DNA of 64,000 nt from Haloferax sp. Atlit-12N (GTDB lineage Archaea; Halobacteriota; Halobacteria; Halobacteriales; Haloferacaceae): assembly GCF_003383095.1 (NCBI RefSeq), contig NZ_PSYW01000005.1:1-64000 (forward strand), written 5' to 3'. The translations under genes were made by a program, and so were the position numbers. Numbering within the stretch: the stretch's first letter is position 1; the number at the start of each line of letters is the position of its first letter. The notes under the pieces were generated by a model. The model was given only the letters and a program-made list of their open reading frames with translations. It made no database searches and was not told where the DNA came from. This document shows positions 41,701-49,960 of this stretch, one piece after another.

Positions 41701-41805
41701 CTCGAGGTCTTCGACCAGCCCCGGCCGCTCGACGTCGTCGCTGACGTAGTCGTAATCGCCAGCGAGCGCGGGGTCGGTGGCCGGTTCGTGCGTGTTGGAT
41801 GCCAT
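38725..41805 (-). CDS. dld: FAD/Fe-S D-lactate (2-hydroxy-acid) dehydrogenase
   Basis: A 1026-residue fusion. The FAD_binding_4 domain comes first (FAD loop PVLPRGGGTSLAGQTVN, about 90-106), then a FAD-oxidase C domain (about 270-550). Two 4Fe-4S motifs follow: CHGCAGC...CP (about 615) and CVGCKGCSKDCPSEVD (about 680). Last are two CCG-type domains. The first lacks its cysteines (GSGRPPHS, about 830); the second keeps CCGMSGSFGY (about 958) and CHQ. Such GlcD-GlcF fusions oxidise D-lactate or related hydroxy acids and feed electrons to the membrane. It is next to the lactate permease on the same strand and near the LutBC genes. Dehydrogenation of glycolate is an alternative. Confidence 0.86.
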   Translation of the reverse strand: MASNTHEPATDPALAGDYDYVSDDVERPGLVEDLESLVEGDVRFDTYTRTLYATDASAYEQVPIGVVMPTSTADVAAVMEYCADREIPVLPRGGGTSLAGQTVNEAVVLDLVRHMGGVEEIDPEARTVTAEAGVRLGELNEELAPHGLKFAPDPAWGDRSALGGAIGNNSTGSHSLKYGKTDYYIEELELVLADGTVTTFGEVSVDELRESGDPDGDLEARIYAEVARILDEEADEVSERFPDLKRNVSGYNLDMLVDEMRGERRTPDDTGIDEDWEAGRVNLGRLIAGSEGTLGIVTKATVSLEEIPNTASVALLTYDDVIDAMHDVAPILEHEPAAVEVMDDVLLDLARDTAEFADVVGMLPEGTDSTLLVEFYADSDEDGKQKVANLIEDRVIDPDGTEFDPDEGSASVTETERRATDFMEAHDADTRAKFWKMRKSGLPILLGRTTDEKHIAYIEDTAIPAENLPAYVSDFQDILDEHDTFASYYAHAGPGVLHIRPLVNTKTAEGVETFEAIADEVTDLVVKYGGSVSGEHGDGRARTQWNRKLYGDHLWNVFRDLKTAFDPDWLLNPGNICGDYDMTENLRFSPDYEFDAGFEPALNWDNDNGFEGMVELCHGCAGCRGQQSTVGGVMCPTFRAAEEEIQATRGRANMLRQAMSGGLPEDEMFTDEFVDEVLDLCVGCKGCSKDCPSEVDMAKMKAEVVHEYHQRNGSSLRDKLFANIDSLSKLGSAFAPLANAATKVPGARTVMEKTVGIAKERSLPKFHSTSFVEWFESRGSADIPEAQADRKVLLFPDTYTNYNHPEVGKAAVKALEAANVHVRIPEGVAGSGRPPHSKGFLDKARDDAEQNVEVLAPYVEEGWDIVLCEPSDAVMFQSDYLDLLSGDDVETVAANAYGVMEYVDSFRLDESLSFLPQDESLTYHGHCHQKSTKKDHHAVGVLRRAGFEVDPLDSTCCGMSGSFGYEAEHYSMSKAIGNILEGQVAESPGDVVVAPGASCRTQLEDMDGATDDPPHPVEVFARAIDA

Positions 41806-41910
41806 TGATTAGCTCTGTCGTATGTCGGTTTGCGTGAACGGATAAAGACACCCGGTGACGGGCGTCGCTCCGGGTCGCGCGCGGTTGGTTTGTGAGTCGA
41901 TTCGCGACCC

Positions 41911-41980
41911 GAACCGAGTCGGGTCGGTCCGAGTCAGTTTGGGTCAGTCTGAGTCAGTCTGAGCCACTCCGGGCCGGGAC
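41911..41980. repeat. phased decamer repeats between lldP and dld
   Basis: Seven consecutive 10-bp blocks related to GAGTCAGTCT: gaaccgagtc, gggtcggtcc, gagtcagttt, gggtcagtct, gagtcagtct, gagccactcc, gggccgggac. Blocks 3-5 are closest. A 10-bp period places each on the same face of DNA. They lie about 105-175 bp before the dld start and after lldP's stop. Confidence 0.6.
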
Positions 41981-42030
41981 GACGCAACTCGGGACGAGTC
42001 AGGTCGCTCCGAGTCGGGAGCGCCGACCGG

Positions 42031-43743
42031 TTAGAACACGCCCGGGAACAGGACGTAGCTGAACAGGAGCGTGAGGACGCCGGTCGCGGTCCCGTAGTAC
42101 AGAAGCGGGATAAGTTCGAGGCGGATGACGCGGCCCTCCTCGCCGACGAGGCCGACGACCGCGAGCGCGGCGACGACGTTGTGGACGGCGATGAGGTTGC
42201 CGATGGCCCCGCCGACCGCCTGCGCGCCCAGCATGACGGTCTTCGACGTGCCGATCTGGTCGGCGACGCCGTACTGGAAGGTGCCGAACAGGATGTCGGA
42301 GACGGTGTTCGACCCCGCGAGGAACGCGCCGAACGCGCCCACGAAGGCGGCGAAGAACGGGTAGGCACCGCCCGCGATGCCGGCCATCCCCTCCGAGAGG
42401 ACGATGAGCATGCTGTCAGTGCCCGTCGCGTTACCCGACTGGAGCATTATCTGGACGGTTGCGACGGCGAACAGCAGCGCGATGACCGCCGGCATGACTT
42501 TCTCGGCGGTCTCCGCCCACGTGGCTTTGACCTGTTTCGCATCCATGTCGTGGAGGCCGATGGTGACGAGGTGGACCACGAGGAACACCGCGCCGGGCAG
42601 GTAGAGCAACTGGAAGTCGCCCGTCAGCCCCGTACCCCAGATGTCGGCGTACTCGAAGACGAGGTTCGACGTGAGGAAACGCGTCAGCGGGTCGAACACG
42701 CGGGTGACGACGAGCAGGGCCGCGACGAGGACGTACGGCGTCCACGCCTTCCAGAGCGACATCTGCTGGGCGACGCCCCCGTCAGCGGCGACCGCGCCGC
42801 CGCGTTTGCTCGTCTCGCCGGGCTGGATGTCGCCGACCCAGTGGTCGGGCCACTCGGTCTGCGGCGCGAAGTCCCACTCCTCGTCGGGGTGGAAGAAGCC
42901 GGCCTTGAGCGCGGAGACGGTGAGCAGCAGTCCGACCATCGCGCCGACCAGACCGGGGAACACCGGTCCGAGGAAGTAGGCCGTCAGGAAGTACGGCACG
43001 GAAAAGGACGCCCACGCGAACAGCGTGAGGGGAAGCACTTCGAGCGCCGGCTTGATGGAGCGCTCCTCGCCGAAGAAGCGCGTCATCATGGCGACGCCGA
43101 TGAAGGGGAGCACGACGCCGACGGCGACGTGGTTCATCGCCGCGAAGACGGCGATTTCGGACACCCACTGTTCGACGCCCATGCCCTGCGCGTCGAGCGC
43201 GTTCGTGATGACCGGCACGTCGTCGAAGATGTCTATCATCCCGATGATGAGCGGCGTGCCGACCGCGCCGAAGGTGATGGCCATGAGGTTCCCCGTCAGC
43301 GCGACCACGACGGCCGCGAGCGGCGGGAAGCCGAGGCCGACGAGGAGCGGGCCAACGATTGCCGCGGGCGTGCCGAAGCCGGCGGCCGCCTCGATGAACG
43401 AGCCCATGAGGAACACGAGCAGGACGACCTGCACGCGGCGGTCCTCGCTGATGGAGGCGAAGCCGTTGTTGATGGCGTCGAACGCGCCCGTCTGCTTGAG
43501 CGTGTACAGGAGCAGGATAGCCCCGAAGACGATGTACAGGATATTCGAAGCGGTGATGAAGCCGTTGATGGTGGACGCGATAATCCACTGCGGCGTCATG
43601 CCCCAGCCGAGGACGCCGGCCCCGATTGCGACGAGCCACGCGACGGGCATCGCCCGCGTCGCGGGCCAGTACCGCCCGACCATCAGATAGGCGATGGTGA
43701 TGAGCGGGAGCAGCGCGATGAGCGCGTCGGTCGCGCTAACCAT
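42031..43743 (-). CDS. lldP: L-lactate permease (LctP family)
   Basis: Membrane transporter of 570 residues with about 14 hydrophobic segments. The LctP signature [29 protein letters not shown] is intact, and the C-terminal half has [22 protein letters not shown]. Imports lactate (or glycolate) with a cation. ATG 43743 is preferred over the longer frame from 43758. The only TATA-like element upstream (ATATATAT at 43835-43842) implies an untypical leader of about 65 nt with a G-rich Shine-Dalgarno-like GGGGGTG 7-13 nt before the ATG. It is divergent from the HTH regulator at 44116 and co-directional with dld. Confidence 0.88.
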   Translation of the reverse strand: MVSATDALIALLPLITIAYLMVGRYWPATRAMPVAWLVAIGAGVLGWGMTPQWIIASTINGFITASNILYIVFGAILLLYTLKQTGAFDAINNGFASISEDRRVQVVLLVFLMGSFIEAAAGFGTPAAIVGPLLVGLGFPPLAAVVVALTGNLMAITFGAVGTPLIIGMIDIFDDVPVITNALDAQGMGVEQWVSEIAVFAAMNHVAVGVVLPFIGVAMMTRFFGEERSIKPALEVLPLTLFAWASFSVPYFLTAYFLGPVFPGLVGAMVGLLLTVSALKAGFFHPDEEWDFAPQTEWPDHWVGDIQPGETSKRGGAVAADGGVAQQMSLWKAWTPYVLVAALLVVTRVFDPLTRFLTSNLVFEYADIWGTGLTGDFQLLYLPGAVFLVVHLVTIGLHDMDAKQVKATWAETAEKVMPAVIALLFAVATVQIMLQSGNATGTDSMLIVLSEGMAGIAGGAYPFFAAFVGAFGAFLAGSNTVSDILFGTFQYGVADQIGTSKTVMLGAQAVGGAIGNLIAVHNVVAALAVVGLVGEEGRVIRLELIPLLYYGTATGVLTLLFSYVLFPGVF

Positions 43744-43795
43744 GCTGCACACCCCCACAGTTCGTTCCAGCCTGTGCCGTTCCAGATTCGTGCCT

Positions 43796-43842
43796 GATGC
43801 GGTGCATCGTGGAATCCGCTACACAACTTTTGTGATATATAT
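43796..43842 (-). promoter_or_regulatory. promoter region of lldP
   Basis: A TATA-like ATATATAT (43835-43842) and a small inverted repeat GATGC-GGT-GCATC (43796-43808). The repeat lies where transcription would start. The resulting leader of about 65 nt is long for this organism. Confidence 0.45.
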
Positions 43843-44026
43843 CTATCGTTCGTCGCTATTCCTGACAGATCTATTGGGGCCGGCTTACCCGGAGTACACA
43901 ATCCAGTACACTCGTAGATGCCGTGCCAAATACGGAGTTAAACGCCGATTTCTTATTCTTCACGGTCTATCCTGTCTGTTTGCGCTCGGAGCCGAATTCG
44001 GGAACTCGACTCTCGAATCGACCTAT

Positions 44027-44102
44027 TCACACGTGTTTCTCGGCCGCAACACACGACTGAATTGGAGGTACACTCGTGTGCAAAGGCTTATGCAGTCGTG
44101 TG
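44027..44102. promoter_or_regulatory. CACACG/CGTGTG sites around the HTH promoter
   Basis: A perfect 10-bp inverted repeat CACACGACTG (44050-44059) / CAGTCGTGTG (44093-44102) flanks the TATA-like CTTATG (44087-44092). A CACTCGTGTG half-site lies at 44071-44080 and CACACGTG at about 44027-44034. The right arm directly abuts the TATA-like element, pointing to autoregulation by the protein at 44116. Confidence 0.55.
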
Positions 44103-44115
44103 AAAAGGACGTATC

Positions 44116-44757
44116 ATGGAAGATGAGTCTCGCGCGCGCTCTCGAAATGAGCACGGACAGTACGTGGGACGCATCTCGCTGGACGCCGTCTTGGACGTGT
44201 TCGAGGAGCGCGACGACGCCGCTCGGCCCCTCACCGCCACCGACGTGATGGAGGCGCTCGACTGCTCGCGGCGCACCGCGCACAACAAGCTGAACGAACT
44301 CGAAGAACGCGGCGACCTCGCCACCCGGAAAGTCGGCGCTCGGAGCCGGGTGTTCTGGATTCCGATGCCCGCCCGCGGGGACTCGACTGCGGGGCGAGCC
44401 GCGGGTTCGGCAGACTCGCCAGCAGCCTCCGAAACCGAGGTCCCGAACGAGGCCGACGACCCGGATGACCTCGACCACCCGCCGGCCGTCTCGTCGGCCA
44501 TCGAGCGCGCCGACCTGCCGGGAAGCGGCCCGATGCTCGACGCCCGCCGCGAGGCGCTGTCGGCGGCGTACCAGTACCTGACCGACCATCCGGAGGCGAA
44601 GAAGGCGGACTTCCTACGGGACGTGTACTACGACTACCCCGCCGGATTCGAGTCCGCTGAAGGCTGGTGGAACGCGATTCAGCCGGCGCTCAAGCAACTG
44701 CCCGGGGTCGACCCGCCGGAAGAGCGCGGTCATATCTGGCACTTCCTCGGCGGGTAG
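44116..44757 (+). CDS. HTH-domain regulator beside the lactate genes
   Basis: A 213-residue protein with an N-terminal winged helix (ISLDAVLDVFEERDDAARPLTATDVMEALDCSRRTAHNKLNELEERGDL, about 18-66). An acidic Ala/Pro-rich linker follows. A conserved C-terminal domain (about 135-213, YQYLTDHPEAKKADFLRDVYYDYPAGFESAEGWWNAI) resembles one seen with other haloarchaeal HTH proteins. It is placed between the divergent lactate permease and the Nramp-like and lut genes, so it is a candidate lactate regulator (inference from position). CACACG sites surround its promoter. ATG 44116 is about 26 nt from a TATA-like box. Confidence 0.75.
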   Translation: MEDESRARSRNEHGQYVGRISLDAVLDVFEERDDAARPLTATDVMEALDCSRRTAHNKLNELEERGDLATRKVGARSRVFWIPMPARGDSTAGRAAGSADSPAASETEVPNEADDPDDLDHPPAVSSAIERADLPGSGPMLDARREALSAAYQYLTDHPEAKKADFLRDVYYDYPAGFESAEGWWNAIQPALKQLPGVDPPEERGHIWHFLGG

Positions 44758-44790
44758 TCCGGTTTTCGAACGTGGCTCTCACCCTACGAA

Positions 44791-44797
44791 TTTATAC
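44791..44797 (+). promoter_or_regulatory. TATA box upstream of the mini-ORF and Nramp-like gene
   Basis: TTTATAC. It predicts transcription starting near 44820, only about 10 nt before the mini-ORF at 44830 and about 60 nt before the transporter start. Confidence 0.6.
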
Positions 44798-44829
44798 ACT
44801 ATCGGGCCACAATTCCGGCAAACGCATCG

Positions 44830-44883
44830 ATGTCAAGCGATTCGTCGTCTGAGAGTTCCGTCTCGGAGTGTGGCCGCTCGTGA
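44830..44883 (+). CDS. 17-codon mini-ORF coupled to the transporter start
   Basis: Encodes MSSDSSSESSVSECGRS. Its TGA stop (44881-44883) overlaps the GTG (44880-44882) that opens the transporter, a GTGA junction typical of translational coupling. The ATG is the first start after the predicted transcription start. It may be a leader peptide, or a one-base frameshift may have split off an acidic Ser-rich N-terminus of the transporter. Confidence 0.4.
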   Translation: MSSDSSSESSVSECGRS

Positions 44884-46715
44884 GCGACGGTCGCCCCGGT
44901 TCAGACCCGGATGCGTCCGCGCGCTCGGACGCGCTCGACGACTCGGACGACTCCAACGCGGAACCCTCGGAGTCCGCGCCCTCGACAGAACCCAGCGTCG
45001 CCGGCGGCGACGACGTCTACGCCTCCGAAGTCGAGGGAAAACAGTACCGCGGCACCTGGTATCTCCCGCTTCGCTACGAGGAGTTGGAGGAGTCGGACGA
45101 CTCGGACGACTACCCCGATTCGGGCGACGGTGGGTCGTTCCGCCTCGCCGACCTCCCGCGGGTCCCTCGCGTCGGCCACGTCGTCGGTCCCTCGGCCATC
45201 ATGCTCGGGGCGTCGCTCGGGAGCGGCGAGACGCTCTTTTGGCCCGTGTTGACCGCGCAGTACGGTTGGGGGGTCTTCTGGGCGTTCGTCGTCGGCGTCT
45301 TCACGCAGTTCCTCATCAACACGGAGCTTCAGCGCTGGACGCTCGCCACCGGCGAGAGCATCTTCCGCGCGTTCGCACGCGTGGGTTCGTACTGGCCGTG
45401 GGCGTTCCTCGTCGGTGGGCTCATCAGCCTCGGCTGGCCGGGGTGGGCCGCCGGCGCGGCGCAGGTCGCCACGACGGCGCTCGGACTGGACGGGTCTGTC
45501 GCGCTCTTCGGCGCGTCGCTCGCGACGTGGAAACTCGTTGCCGCCGCCCTCATGGGCGTCATCTGGCTCTCGTATCAGGTGTCGTCGGTCATGTACAACG
45601 CCGTCGAGGTGTTCCAAATCGGCCTCCTGTTCGTCGCCATCGGCGCGGCCCTACTGCTCGTCGCCGTGACCGGTTCGTGGGTCGAGTTCGCCGACCTCCC
45701 GGCGGCCGCGGGGTCGGTCGGAACGCTCCCCGAGGGGCTCGACATCGCGGTCTTCCTCGGCGGCCTCGCCTTCGCCGGCGCGGGGGGCTATCTGAACCTC
45801 TCGCAGAGCCTCTGGATGCGCGAGAAGGGCTACGGCATGGGCAACTATCAGGGGCGTGTGAAGAATCCGCTTCGCGGCGACGACCCCGAACCCATCGAGC
45901 GCGACGGGTTCGCGTTCCGCCCGACGCTGACGAACCTCCGCCGCTGGCGCGGCTGGTGGCGCGTCGTCCAACTCGAACACCTCCTGACGTTCGTGTTCGG
46001 TTTGCTCCTCGTCGCCCCCGCGCTGATGAGCGTGGCCATCCGCTACGCGTCCGGGTCCACCGCCAACGCCATCCAGATGTGGCTCGGCGACGTCGTCCCG
46101 CTGCTCGGCCCGGTTGGCTCCTTTCTCGTCTTCGCCGTTCTCTTCGTCGCGCTCTTTACCACCGAGTACGCCATCGTCGAGTCGTTCGTCCGCAACAGCG
46201 CCGACGCCCTCTACGAGTCCTACGGCCGGGAGGCCGGCTGGGACCTCCCGAAGCTGTTCTGGCGGCTCCTCACCGCCTTCTGCGTCTGGGGCGTCGTCAT
46301 CATCTTGCTTTTTTCGTCGCCGTTCGAGGGCCAAGAGCCGTTTTTCTTCCTCGTCGTCGGGGCCGCGATGTCCGGCGTGATGATGTGGCCCTACACCGCG
46401 CTCGTGCTCGTGATGAACACGACTCGGCTCCCCGAACACGTCCAACCCGGCTGGGCTCGGGTCGTCGGCATGTGGTGGGCGACGGGCTTCTACGGCTACT
46501 TCAGCGTCCTCCTCGTCGGGACGTGGCTGACCGAACTCGGTCTCACGACGTTCCGGACAGTCCCGACGGTCCTCGGGAGCGGCACTGGGGGCTACCTCCT
46601 CTGGGCGGGCTACTTCGTCGTGCAAACGTACGCGGTGACCAAGTCCGCCGCCGGCAAGCGCGACGCGGCCGGAACTGTCGCCGACGCCGACGAGGCGACC
46701 GGTCGGTTCTCCTGA
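44880..46715 (+). CDS. Nramp-fold transporter with non-canonical metal site
   Basis: Membrane protein of 611 residues: an acidic N-terminal tail of about 85 residues, then about 11-12 helices of the Nramp/LeuT-like fold. Helix 1 reads VGPSAIMLGASLGSGETLFWP, where true Nramp metal transporters have DPGN; helix 6 has AGAGGYLNLSQSLWMREKG in place of the usual MPH region. It may carry a metal other than Mn/Fe, or another solute. GTG 44880 overlaps the mini-ORF stop; GTG 44868 is an in-frame alternative. Position between a candidate lactate regulator and lutC suggests co-regulation with lactate use (inference). Confidence 0.78.
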   Translation: MSDGRPGSDPDASARSDALDDSDDSNAEPSESAPSTEPSVAGGDDVYASEVEGKQYRGTWYLPLRYEELEESDDSDDYPDSGDGGSFRLADLPRVPRVGHVVGPSAIMLGASLGSGETLFWPVLTAQYGWGVFWAFVVGVFTQFLINTELQRWTLATGESIFRAFARVGSYWPWAFLVGGLISLGWPGWAAGAAQVATTALGLDGSVALFGASLATWKLVAAALMGVIWLSYQVSSVMYNAVEVFQIGLLFVAIGAALLLVAVTGSWVEFADLPAAAGSVGTLPEGLDIAVFLGGLAFAGAGGYLNLSQSLWMREKGYGMGNYQGRVKNPLRGDDPEPIERDGFAFRPTLTNLRRWRGWWRVVQLEHLLTFVFGLLLVAPALMSVAIRYASGSTANAIQMWLGDVVPLLGPVGSFLVFAVLFVALFTTEYAIVESFVRNSADALYESYGREAGWDLPKLFWRLLTAFCVWGVVIILLFSSPFEGQEPFFFLVVGAAMSGVMMWPYTALVLVMNTTRLPEHVQPGWARVVGMWWATGFYGYFSVLLVGTWLTELGLTTFRTVPTVLGSGTGGYLLWAGYFVVQTYAVTKSAAGKRDAAGTVADADEATGRFS

Positions 46716-46793
46716 CTCCTATCCTTCATAATTAACCGACAGCGTGGTGCTCGAACCCGAAGAACGATTATGTAGAACGCGCTAGCTCAACGT

Positions 46794-47297
46794 ATGTCAA
46801 CCGGCACGGTTGCGACGTTCGAGGACTCTCTCGAACGACTCGAAGTAGGCTGGACACACGCGTCTTCCGATGGGCTGGCGGACGTGCTCGAAGGACTCTG
46901 TTCGGACCCGACTATCGGCGTGGAACTTCCGTACGACGGCGTCGACCTCCCCGACTGGGTGAACACGGACCCGACCCCCACGGACCTCCGCGAGGCGAAC
47001 GTCGGTGTCACGGCGGCTGGACTGGGCATCGCGGACTACGGGAGCGTCGTCGTGCAGGGCACGCCCGACGGCATCGAACCGGTGAGTCTGTTCGGCGACC
47101 TCCACGTCGCCGTTCTCCGACGGTCGGACATCGTCCCCGGCATGCCGGAGGCGTTCGACTGGCTGGGCGAGGAGTTCCGCACGGGGCACTCCTCGGCCAT
47201 CATCGCCACCGGTCCCAGCGCCACCGCCGACATGGGCGCGCTGGTGAAAGGTGCGCACGGCCCGAAGGAAGTCCACGTGGTGATTCTCGATGAGTAA
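46794..47297 (+). CDS. lutC: LUD-domain lactate utilisation protein (LutC type)
   Basis: A 167-residue soluble protein with the LUD fold. The diagnostic stretches are VGVTAAGLGIADYGSVVV and the C-terminal SAIIATGPSATADMGALVKGAHGPKEVHVVILDE (GPSRTADIE-like motif, here GPSATADMG). LutC/LldG partners LutA and LutB in L-lactate oxidation to pyruvate. A TATA-like GATTATGT lies 25 nt before the ATG. The gene overlaps the LutB fusion by 8 bp, so both are made from one message. Confidence 0.87.
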   Translation: MSTGTVATFEDSLERLEVGWTHASSDGLADVLEGLCSDPTIGVELPYDGVDLPDWVNTDPTPTDLREANVGVTAAGLGIADYGSVVVQGTPDGIEPVSLFGDLHVAVLRRSDIVPGMPEAFDWLGEEFRTGHSSAIIATGPSATADMGALVKGAHGPKEVHVVILDE

Positions 47298-49491
47298 GGC
47301 GCGCGAGGCCAAGGCGGCGAAGATTCGACAACTGATGGAGACCGAGGGCGACGCCGTCGGCACGAGCACCCGCGGATTCAACGAGGGGCGCTACCAGTCG
47401 GTCCAGACGCTCGACGACTACGAGGGGCTGAAGTCGGAGGCGCGAGCCATCAAGGAAGACGCCATCGAGCGCCTCCCCGAACTCATCGACCAGTTGCGCG
47501 AGACGGTCGAATCCAACGGCGGCACGCTCTACATCGCCGACGACGCGGCCGACGCGAACCAGTACATCCGCGAGGTCTGCGAGGACAAGGAAGCAGAGCG
47601 CGTCGTCAAGTCGAAGTCGATGACCTCCGAGGAGATAGAGGTCAACGAGGACCTCGAAGCCGCCGACATCGACGTGGTCGAGACCGACCTCGGCGAGTGG
47701 GTCCTGCAGGTCGCAGACGAGTCGCCGTCGCACATCGTCGCACCCGCCATCCACAAGTCGCGGGAGGCCATCGCTGACCTGTTCAACGAGACGTTCGACC
47801 CCGACGAGCCCCTCGAAACCGCGGAGGAACTCACGATGTTCGCCCGCGAACAGCTCGGCGAACTCATCGAGGGCGCGGACGTGGGGATGACCGGCGCGAA
47901 CTTCATCACCGCCGACACCGGGACGATGGCGCTCGTCACCTCCGAGGGCAACGCCCGGAAGACGGCCGTCGTGCCCGACACGCACGTCGCGGTCGCCGGC
48001 GTCGAGAAGATCATTCCGACCGTCGAGGACCTCCGACCCTTCGTCGAACTCATCGGCAAGTCGGGGACGGGACAGGACATCACCTCCTACATCTCGCTTC
48101 TGACCCCGCCGGTCGAGTCGCCGACCGTCGATTTCGACGCCCCCGACACGCCGCTTTCGGCGACCGAGACGGACCGCGACTTCCACCTCGTCCTCATCGA
48201 CAACGGGCGGTTCGACATGCGCGAGGACGACCAACTGCGTGAGACGCTCTACTGCATCCGGTGTTCGGCGTGTTCCAACGTCTGCGCCAACTTCCAGCAC
48301 GTCGGTGGCCACGCCTTCGGCGGCGAGACCTACTCCGGCGGCATCGGAACCGGCTGGGAGGCCGGCGTCGAGGGCCTCGACAGCGCCGCGGAGTTCAACG
48401 ACCTCTGTACCGGCTGTAGCCGGTGTACCACCGCCTGCCCGGTCGAAATCGACATCCCGTGGATAAACACGGTCGTCCGCGACCGAGTCAACCGCGGCGA
48501 GGTGTCCGAACTCGACTGGCTCGTCGAGGGACTCACCCCCGACGAGGAACCCGGCGGCGTCAGCCTCCAGAAGCGCTTCTTCGGCAACTTCGAGACGGCC
48601 GCGAAGGTCGGGAGCTTCTTCGCGCCCGTCTCCAACTGGGCCGCCGGTCTCGGCGTCTCCCGCGACCTCATGGAGCGGTTCCTCGGTATCGACGCCCGCC
48701 GCGAACTCCCCGCCTTCCAGCGCGAGACGCTGAAAGACTGGTTCGAGAGCCGCACCTCGCGGGTCGACGACCCGGTGCGGACCGCCGTGCTCTACCCCGA
48801 CGTGTACACGAACCACGTGCAGGTCGAACGCGGGAAGGCCGCGGTCCGAACCCTCGAAGCCCTCGGCGTCGACGTAATCGTCCCCGACGTTCGCTCGTCG
48901 GGCCGCGCCCCGCTCTCGCAGGGCATGATTGCGACCGCGGAGGACCACGCTCACGACGTGTACGCCGGCCTCGCGGAGCACATCGACGACGGCCGCGACA
49001 TCGTCGTCATCGAGCCGTCTGACCTCGCGATGTTCCGAACCGAGTACGAGAAGTTCCTGCCCGAGAAGTCCTTCGAGCGCATCTCCGAGGCCAGCTACGA
49101 GGTCATGGAGTACGTCTTCGGCCTGCTCGAACACGGTGCGGACGCCGACGCGCTCTCGACGAGCGAGGGCGAGGGCGTCGCCTACCACAGCCACTGCCAA
49201 CAGCGCACCCTCGGCCTCGAAGGCCACACCGAGGCGGTCCTGTCGGACCTCGGCTACGACGTCGCCACCTCCGACGTGGAGTGCTGCGGCATGGCCGGCT
49301 CGTTCGGCTACAAGTCGGAGTATTACGAACTCAGCGTCGACGTCGGCTCCGAGCTACAGGGGCAGTTCCAGACCGACGAGAACAGGGACCGCACCGTCGT
49401 CGCCAGCGGGACCTCCTGTCTGGAACAGCTCGATTCGCTGCTCAGCCGGCCGACGCAACATCCGATTCAACTGGTCGCGCCGCGGCGGTAA
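47290..49491 (+). CDS. lutB: fused LutB-LutA L-lactate dehydrogenase subunit
   Basis: A 733-residue iron-sulphur protein. The N-terminal LUD domain (about 70-310) contains GADVGMTGANFITADTGTMALVTSEGNAR. Two 4Fe-4S motifs follow, CIRCSACSNVC (about 321) and CTGCSRCTTACPVEIDIPW (about 373). A LutA/GlcF-like half ends the chain: its first CCG site has become SSGRAPLSQG (about 536) and the second keeps HCQQ and CCGMAGSFGY (about 663). It oxidises lactate with LutC, probably at the membrane, and feeds quinone. Fusion of LutA-like and LutB parts in one chain is seen in haloarchaea. It ends 171 bp before cdpB1. Confidence 0.87.
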   Translation: MSKAREAKAAKIRQLMETEGDAVGTSTRGFNEGRYQSVQTLDDYEGLKSEARAIKEDAIERLPELIDQLRETVESNGGTLYIADDAADANQYIREVCEDKEAERVVKSKSMTSEEIEVNEDLEAADIDVVETDLGEWVLQVADESPSHIVAPAIHKSREAIADLFNETFDPDEPLETAEELTMFAREQLGELIEGADVGMTGANFITADTGTMALVTSEGNARKTAVVPDTHVAVAGVEKIIPTVEDLRPFVELIGKSGTGQDITSYISLLTPPVESPTVDFDAPDTPLSATETDRDFHLVLIDNGRFDMREDDQLRETLYCIRCSACSNVCANFQHVGGHAFGGETYSGGIGTGWEAGVEGLDSAAEFNDLCTGCSRCTTACPVEIDIPWINTVVRDRVNRGEVSELDWLVEGLTPDEEPGGVSLQKRFFGNFETAAKVGSFFAPVSNWAAGLGVSRDLMERFLGIDARRELPAFQRETLKDWFESRTSRVDDPVRTAVLYPDVYTNHVQVERGKAAVRTLEALGVDVIVPDVRSSGRAPLSQGMIATAEDHAHDVYAGLAEHIDDGRDIVVIEPSDLAMFRTEYEKFLPEKSFERISEASYEVMEYVFGLLEHGADADALSTSEGEGVAYHSHCQQRTLGLEGHTEAVLSDLGYDVATSDVECCGMAGSFGYKSEYYELSVDVGSELQGQFQTDENRDRTVVASGTSCLEQLDSLLSRPTQHPIQLVAPRR

Positions 49492-49662
49492 CGCCCTCGA
49501 GAACGAGCCGTCGCGGCCGACGGCTCGAACGCTTTCTTTCAACGGAACATCACGACACCCTCCGGCGATTTCCCGCCGGCGTCGGACGCCCGTCTGCCGC
49601 GTGTCTGCGGCCCGAGTCGCGGGCTACGAACAATTAAGACCCGGCATCCCATGTTGGCGGAT

Positions 49663-49956
49663 ATGGACGGGACGCCCGAAGAGATTACGACGCTCGTAGG
49701 CCGGGAGGTCTACTCGAACAACGGTGTGTTCGTCGGCGAAGTCGAAGACGTCCGCCTCGACCTGGACCACGAGACGGTCACCGGTCTCGCGTTGACGGCG
49801 CTGAACGACGAACTGTTCCGCAATCAAATCGAACCCGGGAAGGGCGTTCTCATCCCGTATCGGTGGGTCCGCGCCGTCGGTGACGTCATTCTCATCAACG
49901 ACGTCATCGAGCGCCTGAAGAATCCCGAAGAAGACGAAGAGTCGCTCGTCGTCTGA
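49663..49956 (+). CDS. cdpB1: PRC-barrel protein, CdpB-type cell-division factor
   Basis: A 97-residue single PRC-barrel: ITTLVGREVYSNNGVFVGEVEDVRLDLDHETVTGLALTAL, then GKGVLIPYRWVRAVGDVILIND, with an acidic tail. In H. volcanii the gene in this position (HVO_1691, from memory) is CdpB1, which links FtsZ-based division proteins CdpA and SepF. This identity rests on size, domain and neighbourhood, not alignment. TTAAGA near 49634 and a start at MDGTPEE (49663) fit a leaderless message; ATG 49651 is an in-frame alternative. It is convergent with the DHH protein, four bases apart. Confidence 0.78.
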   Translation: MDGTPEEITTLVGREVYSNNGVFVGEVEDVRLDLDHETVTGLALTALNDELFRNQIEPGKGVLIPYRWVRAVGDVILINDVIERLKNPEEDEESLVV

Positions 49957-49960
49957 CGTT

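Noticed and set aside
49500-49650. small gene between the lactate fusion and cdpB1
   Set aside because: No frame with a credible start or promoter; only a TATA-like site for cdpB1 is supported.
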